Shown: positions 1 to 5,212 of the stretch, piece after piece | How positions within the stretch are numbered: position 1 is the first letter of the stretch | Layout of the letters: the number at the start of each line of letters is the position of its first letter | Program-made: the position numbers and the translations under genes | Source: Chthoniobacter flavus | GTDB taxonomy: Bacteria > Verrucomicrobiota > Verrucomicrobiia > Chthoniobacterales > DYNR01 | Direction: 5' to 3' | Assembly (NCBI GenBank): GCA_020720945.1 | Contig: DYNR01000141.1 | Coordinates: 1 to 6,261, forward strand | DNA: 6,261 bases | Notes under the pieces: generated by a model | The model's database searches: none | The model's input: only the letters and a program-made list of their open reading frames with translations | What the model was told of the DNA's origin: nothing

Positions 1-147
1 GGGGTAGCCCTGTTTCCAAGAAGGCGAGTTTTGTTGGAAAGATTCAGGGTTCCGGGCGACATTTTCCCGGATCAGATACCAGAGAGCCGCCGCGATCACC
101 AGGCAGGTCAACTTTACTTTCCATCTGTGAAGGATCCATGTTCTCAT
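1..147 (-). CDS. cdaR: CdaR/YbbR-like c-di-AMP cyclase regulator, N-terminal part only (runs off the left edge)
   Basis: Reading leftward from the ATG at 147-145, 49 codons are open to the window edge. The peptide begins with a short basic stretch (MRTWILHRWKVK), then one hydrophobic helix at about residues 13-26 ending in LWYLIREN, then a polar segment. A short basic N-terminus, a single membrane anchor and a Trp-Tyr/Arg boundary are typical of the start of YbbR-domain proteins, which lie directly after cdaA in many bacteria. CdaR is a membrane-anchored protein with extracytoplasmic YbbR repeats that binds CdaA and modulates it; those repeats would lie outside this window. The start overlaps the 3' end of cdaA by 104 nt in another frame. 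The only later starts (TTG codon 13, GTG codon 17) would cut into the helix, so the ATG is preferred. No Shine-Dalgarno is seen. The call rests on position and N-terminal architecture only. Confidence 0.68.
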   Translation of the reverse strand, partial: MRTWILHRWKVKLTCLVIAAALWYLIRENVARNPESFQQNSPSWKQGYP

Positions 148-907
148 ATTTTTCAATCAGGATGTGGGCATTGAGGGTGCGGCGAAATTCTTCGATGTTT
201 TTGGGGCGCAGGAGTTTGCCGTTTGAGCAGACGGAGACTTGGCCAGTTTCTTCCGATATGACGATGCAGATGGAATCCGTGTTTTCCGAAATCCCGATGC
301 CGGCCCTGTGGCGGAGGCCTTCGCTTTTCCCCAAATCCTCGCGCTGGCTCAACGGGAAGATGCAGCCGGCGGCGACGATGCGGTCGCCTTTGACGATGAC
401 CCCGCCGTCGTGCAGGACGGTCCGGGGGTGGAAGATGGTTTGGACTAGAGCGCCAGAAAAAACGGCATCGATGGCGGTTCCGGTTTCGGCGATCGAGGAG
501 AGGTCGAATTTTTTTTCGACGGCGATGATGCCGCCGAAGCCTTTGCTGGAAAGCTCGAATGCGGCGTCGATGAGGAGGTCGATGGTTTCTTTTTTTGGGA
601 GAGGGGCGGCGAACCAGGGTTGGGAGCCGAGCTCCATGAGGGCGGTGCGCAGTTCTTTTTGGAAGAGCACGACGAGGACGAGGGCCATGAAGACAGAGAT
701 GCTGCGGAGCATCCAGCCGATGACGGCGAGGTTGAGGAGTTGGCTGATGACGCTGAGGGTGAGGACGAGGAGGGCCAGGCCGACGAGGATGCGGGCCGTG
801 TGCGTCCTTTCCAGGAAGCTGTAGATGTAATACAAGGCCACGGCGATGATGCAAATCTCCACGCCGGAGTTCCAGTTCATCAGAAAAAATTCCCAGAGGT
901 CTTTCAT
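44..907 (-). CDS. cdaA: Diadenylate cyclase CdaA (membrane-bound c-di-AMP synthase)
   Basis: 287 residues. It condenses two ATP into cyclic di-AMP at the inner membrane. Three hydrophobic helices are visible at about residues 15-32, 40-58 and 61-82, followed by FQKELRTALMELG (82-94), the usual linker into the DAC domain. The DAC core follows: LHDGGVIV (165-172), where most relatives have DGA; GLRHRAGIGISENTD (197-211) with the RHR motif at 199-201, where many relatives have Thr before RHR; and VISEETG (216-222). The usual family length is about 270. The extra length is a hydrophilic C-terminal tail (about 255-287) whose codons also encode the start of cdaR in another frame. The ATG overlaps the folP stop as ATGA, implying coupled translation; the bases before it are CCATCCTCCCCTC, with no Shine-Dalgarno. 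The assignment is secure; full activity is inferred despite the two motif substitutions. Confidence 0.95.
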   Translation of the reverse strand: MKDLWEFFLMNWNSGVEICIIAVALYYIYSFLERTHTARILVGLALLVLTLSVISQLLNLAVIGWMLRSISVFMALVLVVLFQKELRTALMELGSQPWFAAPLPKKETIDLLIDAAFELSSKGFGGIIAVEKKFDLSSIAETGTAIDAVFSGALVQTIFHPRTVLHDGGVIVKGDRIVAAGCIFPLSQREDLGKSEGLRHRAGIGISENTDSICIVISEETGQVSVCSNGKLLRPKNIEEFRRTLNAHILIEKYENMDPSQMESKVDLPGDRGGSLVSDPGKCRPEP

Positions 908-1794
908 GAGGGGAGGATGGCTTCGGTCATTTTCATGGCTTGGAAATTTTCGCGGACATCGTGGACGCGGAAGATTTTTGCGCCTTGGGCGCGGGCGTAG
1001 GAAGTGAGGGCGACGCCCTGCCAGAGGCGTTTTGAGGGGTCGGGTTCGGAGGTTAGGCCGCCGAGGTAAGATTTGCGGGATACGCCGATGAGGAGGGGGA
1101 TTTCTGTTTGGGAGAAGCGGTGCAACTCCTTGATGATTTGGTTGTTGTGAGAAAAAGTTTTGCCGAATCCGATGCCGGGATCCACGCAGAGCCTGGAGGT
1201 GGCGATGCCGTTTTGGCGGGCGAAGGCGCAGCGTTCGTCGAGGAAGCCTAAAATTTCAGGGACGACGGCATCGTAGCAAGGAGCTTGTTGCATGGTGGCG
1301 GGCGTGCCTTGCATGTGCATGAGGACGACCCCGCAGGAGGATGCGCGTAGGGCGGCAGGCATTTCCGGGTCGCCGCGCAGGGCCGTTATGTCGTTGATGA
1401 TGTCGGCACCTTCTTGGATGCAGGCGGAAGCGACGCGGGCTTTCGAGGTGTCGATGGAAATGGCGACGGTGGTTTGCTCCCGCAGTTTTTTGAGGGTGGG
1501 GAGGATGCGGCGGAGTTCTTCTTCTGCGGAAACGGGGGCTGCACCGGGTTTTGTGGATTCCGCGCCCAGGTCCAAAATTTCAGCACCTTCTTCGACCATT
1601 TGGAGTGCGTGCTCCACGGCGATTTGCGGGTCGGAGTATTTGCCGCCATCGGAAAACGAGTCTGGAGTGAGGTTCAAAATTCCCATGATGACACCTTTTT
1701 CCGAGAGGTCGAAGCGATGAGAACCGGCAGACCAACGGAGGGGCGGGGCAGACGGTTCCTTAGTGGCGGTGGGCATCTTTCCACTCTTTGACAT
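904..1794 (-). CDS. folP: Dihydropteroate synthase
   Basis: 296 residues as called. This cytoplasmic TIM-barrel enzyme joins 6-hydroxymethyl-dihydropterin pyrophosphate, the FolK product, to p-aminobenzoate, giving dihydropteroate. All family landmarks are in order: MGILNLTPDSFSDGG (37-51), GAESTKPGA (77-85), SIDTSKA (113-119), DIINDITAL (131-139), LMHMQGTPATMQ (158-169), DPGIGFGKT (205-213), GVSRKSYLG (237-245) and FRVHDV (275-280). The Lys in STKPG replaces the more common Arg. The first ATG (1794) overlaps the upstream gene by 35 nt; a second ATG (1776, residue 7) would overlap by 17 nt and has the slightly purine-rich GAGTGGAAAG just before it, so either could be used. Met37 is too late because it lies in the first conserved strand. 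The TGA stop overlaps the cdaA start. Its pathway partner folK lies two genes upstream in the same orientation. Confidence 0.97.
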   Translation of the reverse strand: MSKSGKMPTATKEPSAPPLRWSAGSHRFDLSEKGVIMGILNLTPDSFSDGGKYSDPQIAVEHALQMVEEGAEILDLGAESTKPGAAPVSAEEELRRILPTLKKLREQTTVAISIDTSKARVASACIQEGADIINDITALRGDPEMPAALRASSCGVVLMHMQGTPATMQQAPCYDAVVPEILGFLDERCAFARQNGIATSRLCVDPGIGFGKTFSHNNQIIKELHRFSQTEIPLLIGVSRKSYLGGLTSEPDPSKRLWQGVALTSYARAQGAKIFRVHDVRENFQAMKMTEAILPS

Positions 1795-2152
1795 GCTCGC
1801 GGATGACTTCGAGATTCAACTGCGCGATGTCCTCGTAAGAAGTCGCGGTTTCCTCGGCGGTCAGAGGCATCGATTCCACGACGGGATGGGCGGGGAGTTT
1901 TGCCATCAGAGCCATCACTTCGGCAACGCTTTCAAACCAGACGCGCTCGCGTTTTTCGCGGGGTTGGGCGTGGTGGACTACTTGGTCGATCCATTTGCCG
2001 TCGGCGCGGAGCATCCAGATTCTTTTTCCGTTGCCGGGGTCGTTCGGGTCGATGGCATCTTGGATAACAACGAAAGGGCCGCTGTCCCCGTGGTCGGGAT
2101 CCAGTTTCATCAGAGTCACATCGTTCCAGTGGTTGCTCAAGTAGTTTGCCAT
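1760..2152 (-). CDS. Uncharacterised 130-residue soluble protein
   Basis: I do not recognise this family. The protein has no signal peptide or membrane segment, is rich in Asp, His and Trp, and looks like a small cytoplasmic domain. The N-terminal half (about 1-60) reads like a beta-rich segment with the turn DPNDPGNGKR (35-44) and Trp at 9, 46 and 54; a charged QPREKRERVWFE stretch (63-74) follows, then two probable helices (about 75-87 and 105-126) ending in a His-rich tail. Codon use matches its neighbours (frequent GAC, GCC, CGC, CTC), which favours this strand over the open frame opposite. It is separated from panB by 112 nt with a promoter-like sequence just upstream of its ATG, and its TAA lies inside the start of folP, so it may head a hyp-folP-cdaA-cdaR sub-operon. 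No Shine-Dalgarno precedes the ATG. A folate or c-di-AMP link is only guilt by association. Confidence 0.8.
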   Translation of the reverse strand: MANYLSNHWNDVTLMKLDPDHGDSGPFVVIQDAIDPNDPGNGKRIWMLRADGKWIDQVVHHAQPREKRERVWFESVAEVMALMAKLPAHPVVESMPLTAEETATSYEDIAQLNLEVIREHVKEWKDAHRH

Positions 2153-2162
2153 AGATGGGGCG

Positions 2163-2190
2163 AAGATAGCAAAAGCGCGAAAAACTTCAA
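2163..2190 (-). promoter_or_regulatory. Candidate sigma-70-type promoter for the uncharacterised gene and folP/cdaA
   Basis: On the minus strand TTGAAG (2190-2185) and TATCTT (2168-2163) are separated by 16 nt. An A at 2156, seven bases past the -10, would be a natural start point and leaves only about 4 nt before the ATG at 2152. The element is weak (4/6 matches in each hexamer) and unverified. It is supported by lying in one of only two sizeable gaps in the block. Confidence 0.3.
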
Positions 2191-2203
2191 GGAGAGGTTT
2201 GAT

Positions 2204-2262
2204 AGCTGTTCACAAATAACAGAAACAAAACGCATCTTTGATCCTGTCCTTTGTGAACGGTT
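2204..2262. repeat. Large imperfect inverted repeat immediately after panB
   Basis: GTTCACAAA (2208-2216) and TTTGTGAAC (2250-2258) are perfect 9-nt inverted copies, extended outward by C-G, A-T and two G-T pairs to 2204/2262. Inside, ACAG (2219-2222) pairs with CTGT (2244-2247) and CAAA (2226-2229) with TTTG (2237-2240), leaving a 7-nt loop. A separate, mutually exclusive dyad, CTGTT-N7-AACAG, spans 2206-2222. In the leftward transcript the fold would start a few bases after the panB stop. No U-run follows it there, so it is not a classical intrinsic terminator; it may be an operator, an mRNA-stabilising or processing stem, or a Rho-related element. Confidence 0.6.
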
Positions 2263-2264
2263 CC

Positions 2265-3032
2265 TTATTGGATTTTTTTTCGGGAGCGGACGCGTTGGCA
2301 AAAGTCTTGGACGCAAGAGCGGACGAGTTCGCCGGTGTTTGCCAGAGGTTGGACGAATCCCGGTTTGAACCATGGGGTGAGGCCGATCAAGTCGTAAGTC
2401 ACCAAGATTTCTCCGGTGCAGGCGGAACCGCTGCCGATGCCGATGGTGGGGATATGGAGAGAAGCCGTGATTTCGGCTGCGACGGGGGGAGTGACGAGTT
2501 CGAGGACGACGGAAAAGGCACCTGCTTCTTGGATTGCGAGGGCATCCGAGAGGAGCGAGAGTTTTTCGGTTTCGGTTTTTCCTTTGATGCGGTAGCGGCC
2601 TTCTTCGCGGATTTTTTGGGGGAGCATCCCGAGGTGTCCCATCAGTTCGAAGCCTTCGGAGACGAGGGCGGCGGCGACTTCGGCTTTTTCGGTGCCGCCT
2701 TCCAGTTTGATGGCATCGGCGCCGGCGTTTTTTAAGGTGTGGGCGGAGAGGAGAGCTTGATCTGGAGATTCGTAGGAGCCGAAGGGGAGATCGGAAACCA
2801 GGAGAGCGGAAGATACGCCGCGGCGGACGCTGCGGGTGTGGAAAACCATTTCTTCCAGAGTGACTTCTGTGGTGTCTGGGCGTCCGTGTTCCACCATGCC
2901 CAAGGAGTCGCCGACGAGGATGATGTCCGCGCCCGCTTCATCGATGAGGCGGGCAAAGGGGTAAGAGTAAGCGGTTAACGCGACCAAGGGTGAGGTGGCG
3001 TTTTTCCATTTTTCTGCGAGTCGAGAAGTCAT
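2265..3032 (-). CDS. panB: 3-methyl-2-oxobutanoate hydroxymethyltransferase (ketopantoate hydroxymethyltransferase)
   Basis: 255 residues, close to the usual 260-265. It transfers a hydroxymethyl group from 5,10-methylene-tetrahydrofolate to 2-oxoisovalerate, giving ketopantoate, the first committed step to pantothenate and CoA. This is a cytoplasmic Mg-dependent TIM barrel. Visible motifs: VALTAYSYPFARLIDEAG (17-34), LVGDSLGMV (39-47) with metal ligand Asp42, VSDLPFGSY (79-87) with Asp81, IKLEGG (108-113) with Lys109, MGHLGMLPQ (131-139), LLSDALAIQEAGA (160-172), LELV (177-180) with Glu178, and IGIGSG (197-202), where most relatives have GIGAG. The ATG at 3032 overlaps the folK stop as ATGA. 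An in-frame upstream extension to 3107 is possible but has no conserved residues and would run deep into folK. This is the only gene here with a clear Shine-Dalgarno. Confidence 0.97.
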   Translation of the reverse strand: MTSRLAEKWKNATSPLVALTAYSYPFARLIDEAGADIILVGDSLGMVEHGRPDTTEVTLEEMVFHTRSVRRGVSSALLVSDLPFGSYESPDQALLSAHTLKNAGADAIKLEGGTEKAEVAAALVSEGFELMGHLGMLPQKIREEGRYRIKGKTETEKLSLLSDALAIQEAGAFSVVLELVTPPVAAEITASLHIPTIGIGSGSACTGEILVTYDLIGLTPWFKPGFVQPLANTGELVRSCVQDFCQRVRSRKKIQ

Positions 3033-3532
3033 AGCAAGTCTCCGATGAGGTGGATGGGATCGGATTTTGAGAGTTCGATGGCGCGGGCGGCGACACCGTG
3101 GGGGCAACCGGGCAAGATTTTTGCTGGGACGATATCGGAGAGGGGGAGGACGACGAAGAGGCGGGAAGAGATGCGGGGGTGGGGGAGAGCGAGGCCGTGT
3201 TCGATGAGAGGGTTGTCGCCGTAGTAGAGGAGGTCGAGGTCAATCGTGCGGGGGAGGTGGTATCCGTGGTCGGCGGGGCGACCGAGATTTTTTTCGAGGG
3301 CCTGGCACCAGCGCAAAATTTCTGGGGCGGGGAGGGTGCATTCCAGTTCTACGGCAGCGTTGTAAAAGGAGGGGGAAGAGGGGGGGCAATCGACGGGTAG
3401 AGTCTCGTAAATTTTTGAGCAAAGGAAAGGGAAACCCGTTTCGTGCAGGGAGTTGCGGATTTCGTTGGCGGCCGACTGGAGATTTTGCAGGCGGTCGCCG
3501 AGGTTCGAGCCGAGACCGATACCGAGGCGCAT
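3029..3532 (-). CDS. folK: 6-hydroxymethyl-7,8-dihydropterin pyrophosphokinase (HPPK)
   Basis: 167 residues, near the E. coli length of 158. It transfers pyrophosphate from ATP to 6-hydroxymethyl-dihydropterin, producing the substrate of FolP. Motifs in order: GIGLGSNLGDR (4-14), the N-terminal strand and loop; FYNAAVELE (56-64); LEKNLGR (79-85); the signature LPRTIDLDLLYYGD (93-106), with the two Mg-binding Asp at 98 and 100; and LPHPRISSRLFVVLPLSDI (116-134). The start chosen is the ATG at 3532, just before the conserved GxGSN strand; an in-frame extension to 3613 would overlap dapB by about 60 nt and is unlike the family. The 17 nt between dapB and this ATG are almost pure pyrimidine (C5T7CTCCC), so no Shine-Dalgarno is present. 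The TGA stop overlaps the panB start. It is a stand-alone domain, not fused to FolB or FolP. Confidence 0.95.
   Translation of the reverse strand: MRLGIGLGSNLGDRLQNLQSAANEIRNSLHETGFPFLCSKIYETLPVDCPPSSPSFYNAAVELECTLPAPEILRWCQALEKNLGRPADHGYHLPRTIDLDLLYYGDNPLIEHGLALPHPRISSRLFVVLPLSDIVPAKILPGCPHGVAARAIELSKSDPIHLIGDLL
3040..3043 (-). promoter_or_regulatory. Shine-Dalgarno of panB
   Basis: GGAG on the minus strand lies 7 nt before the panB ATG, inside the last codons of folK. It supports the ATG at 3032 as the panB start. It is the only convincing Shine-Dalgarno seen among the starts in this window. Confidence 0.65.
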
Positions 3533-3549
3533 GGGAGAAAAAAAGGGGG

Positions 3550-4311
3550 TTAGTCCTTCAGGCCTAAAACATCTTGCATATCGTAAATGCCGGGTGTTTT
3601 TCCGGAGAGCCAAGAGGCGGCGCGGAGGGCACCGTTTGCAAAAGTGTCGCGGCTGGAAGCTTTGTGCGTGAGTTCGAGGCGTTCCCCGTTTTCCGCGTAA
3701 ATCACCGTGTGGTCGCCGACGACATCGCCACCGCGGACAGCGTGCATTCCGATTTCGTTGTTCGGGCGTTCGCCCGGCATTCCTTCGCGTCCGTGGGCGA
3801 CATGGGTTTCGTATTGGAGGTTGCGGGTTTCCGCCAAGATTTCCGCGAGGCGGCGGGCGGTGCCGCTCGGAGAATCTTTTTTTAGGCGGTGGTGCATTTC
3901 TACGATTTCTAGGTCGAACCCTGGTCCCAAGATTTCCGCAGCTTTGCGGGTAAGCCAGAAGAGGGTATTGACACCGATGCTGAAATTCGGGGCAAAAACG
4001 ATGGGGATTTGTTTGGCTGCGGCGGCGATGAACTCGCGGGTTTCTGCATCCTGCCCGGTTGTGCCGATGACGAGATTTTTTTTAGCGGCCAAGCAAGCGG
4101 CGACGACGGAGCGGGTGTTTTCCGCCAGAGTGAAATCGATGGCGCAATCCGCCTTCGCCAGTTCTGCGGCGAAGTCATCGCCCGCATCCGTCTGCGCGAC
4201 GAGGGTGAGTGCGGGGTGGGTGGCGGAGCAACGCACCAAGGCTTGCCCCATGCGGCCTTTGGCACCGTTGATTAAGATGCGGGTGGTGGTGGCGGAAGTG
4301 CAGGAAGTCAT
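3550..4311 (-). CDS. dapB: 4-hydroxy-tetrahydrodipicolinate reductase
   Basis: 253 residues, normal for the family. It reduces the unstable DapA product with NAD(P)H to tetrahydrodipicolinate in the diaminopimelate/lysine pathway. Landmarks: Rossmann loop INGAKGRMG (14-22), VIGTTG (81-86), APNFSIGVN (107-115), the catalytic and substrate-binding EMHHRLKKDSPSGTA (138-152) with likely His140 and Lys144, GREGMPGERP (174-183), and a C-terminal cofactor/tetramer region with VRGGDVVGDHTV (192-203) and LTHKASSRDTFANGAL (214-229). The start is the ATG at 4311, which forms an ATGA overlap with the dapA stop and leaves a 10-residue leader before the first strand. The open frame continues far upstream of this ATG only as an out-of-frame shadow of dapA. 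The sequence before the start (CACTCTTGCTTGCC) has no Shine-Dalgarno, consistent with re-initiation from dapA. Confidence 0.97.
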   Translation of the reverse strand: MTSCTSATTTRILINGAKGRMGQALVRCSATHPALTLVAQTDAGDDFAAELAKADCAIDFTLAENTRSVVAACLAAKKNLVIGTTGQDAETREFIAAAAKQIPIVFAPNFSIGVNTLFWLTRKAAEILGPGFDLEIVEMHHRLKKDSPSGTARRLAEILAETRNLQYETHVAHGREGMPGERPNNEIGMHAVRGGDVVGDHTVIYAENGERLELTHKASSRDTFANGALRAASWLSGKTPGIYDMQDVLGLKD

Positions 4312-5189
4312 GGCAAGCAAGAGTGAAGGGTTTTTTCGAGTTGGTTGCGGCTTTCTGCGGAAAGGGCGACCAAGGGGAGGCGCACTTCCGGGGAAGCGAT
4401 CACGCCTTTTTTCCAGAGGGCGTGTTTGATGGGCACGGGGTTGCTTTCGATAAAAATATCGCGGAAGAGGGGATAGAATTTTCCGTGCAAGGAAGAGGCG
4501 AGTTGGGGGTTGCCTTCCAGCCAGGCGCGGACTAGATCCGACATTTCTTTTGGGATGAGGTTTGATGCCACGCTGATGACCCCGGTGGCGCCTGCGCTCA
4601 AGAATGGCAGGGTCAGGGAATCGTCGCCCGAGAGCACCGCAAAATCTTGCGGGAGAGCGGCGCGCAGTTGGTTGACTCGTTCGACCGAGCCGCCCGCTTC
4701 TTTGATGCAGCGGATATTCGGGCAAGCCTCGGCGAGACGCAGGGTGGTTTGGACACCGATTTCGATGCCCGAGCGGCCGGGGATGCTGTAGAGAACAATC
4801 GGGAAGCCCACTTTTTCCGCGATTGCTTTGTAGTGTTGGAAGACACCTTCTTGGGTGGGTTTGTTGTAGTAAGGGGCGACGATGAGCGCGCCGTCTGCGC
4901 CCATTTTCTCGGCTTCGACGGTCATTTCGATTGCTTCCGCGGTGCAGTTGGATCCCGTCCCCGCCAAGACTTTGCAACGGTTCGCCGCGAAACGGATTGT
5001 TTGGCGGAAAACTTCCATGTGCTCCTCGTGGGTGAGCGTCGGCGATTCTCCGGTAGTTCCCACGGGGACGATCCCCTCGACCCCGCCTGCGACCTGCGTT
5101 TCCACCAGCCGTTCCAGCGAGGCAAAATCCACTTTCCCTCCGGCGAACGGTGTGACAATAGCCGTGTAAACTCCTGCAAATGTGATCAT
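4308..5189 (-). CDS. dapA: 4-hydroxy-tetrahydrodipicolinate synthase
   Basis: 293 residues, matching the usual length of about 292. It condenses pyruvate with aspartate semialdehyde, the branch-point step to diaminopimelate and lysine, through a Schiff base on a TIM barrel. Motifs: GVYTAIVTPF (6-15), VGTTGESPTLTHEEH (43-57) with Thr45/Thr46, AGTGSNCTAEAI (76-87), APYYNKPTQEG (105-115), YSIPGRSGIEI (134-144) with catalytic Tyr134 and Arg139, and IKEAGG (162-167) with Schiff-base Lys163. Residues matching the E. coli lysine-feedback site are kept (Ser49, His54, His57, Asn81, Glu85, Tyr107), except Ala49, which is Pro50 here. The start is the ATG at 5189, 23 nt after dapF; the in-frame region upstream is a dapF shadow. 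The region before the ATG is A/T-rich (CTCAAGAAAAACACA) with no good Shine-Dalgarno. It sits directly before dapB, its pathway successor. Confidence 0.98.
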   Translation of the reverse strand: MITFAGVYTAIVTPFAGGKVDFASLERLVETQVAGGVEGIVPVGTTGESPTLTHEEHMEVFRQTIRFAANRCKVLAGTGSNCTAEAIEMTVEAEKMGADGALIVAPYYNKPTQEGVFQHYKAIAEKVGFPIVLYSIPGRSGIEIGVQTTLRLAEACPNIRCIKEAGGSVERVNQLRAALPQDFAVLSGDDSLTLPFLSAGATGVISVASNLIPKEMSDLVRAWLEGNPQLASSLHGKFYPLFRDIFIESNPVPIKHALWKKGVIASPEVRLPLVALSAESRNQLEKTLHSCLP

Positions 5190-5212
5190 TGTGTTTTTCT
5201 TGAGTAAAAAAT

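Noticed and set aside
138..824. Plus-strand open frame of 228 codons opposite cdaA
   Set aside because: It is fully antisense to a gene with clear diadenylate cyclase motifs, its peptide is Arg/Ser/Met-rich without recognisable domains, and it lacks a plausible ribosome site.
2250..2280. Rho-independent terminator formed by the inverted repeat and the T8 run (plus strand)
   Set aside because: The T8 run follows the stem only when read on the plus strand, is separated from it by 14 nt, and no plus-strand gene enters the region. On the minus strand there is no T-run after the stem.
1763..2368. Plus-strand open frame of 201 codons opposite the uncharacterised gene and the panB end
   Set aside because: It is antisense to the conserved 3' end of panB and to a minus-strand gene with better codon use and operon context. 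The encoded peptide looks like a GC-driven shadow.
3707..4429. Plus-strand open frame of 240 codons opposite dapB and the end of dapA
   Set aside because: It is antisense to two well-identified genes, and its composition is that of a reverse-complement shadow.
4312..4977. N-terminal extension of dapB through dapA in the same frame
   Set aside because: The extension is Arg/Pro-rich shadow sequence of dapA in another frame. The real DapB start is the ATG at 4311, just before the Rossmann strand.
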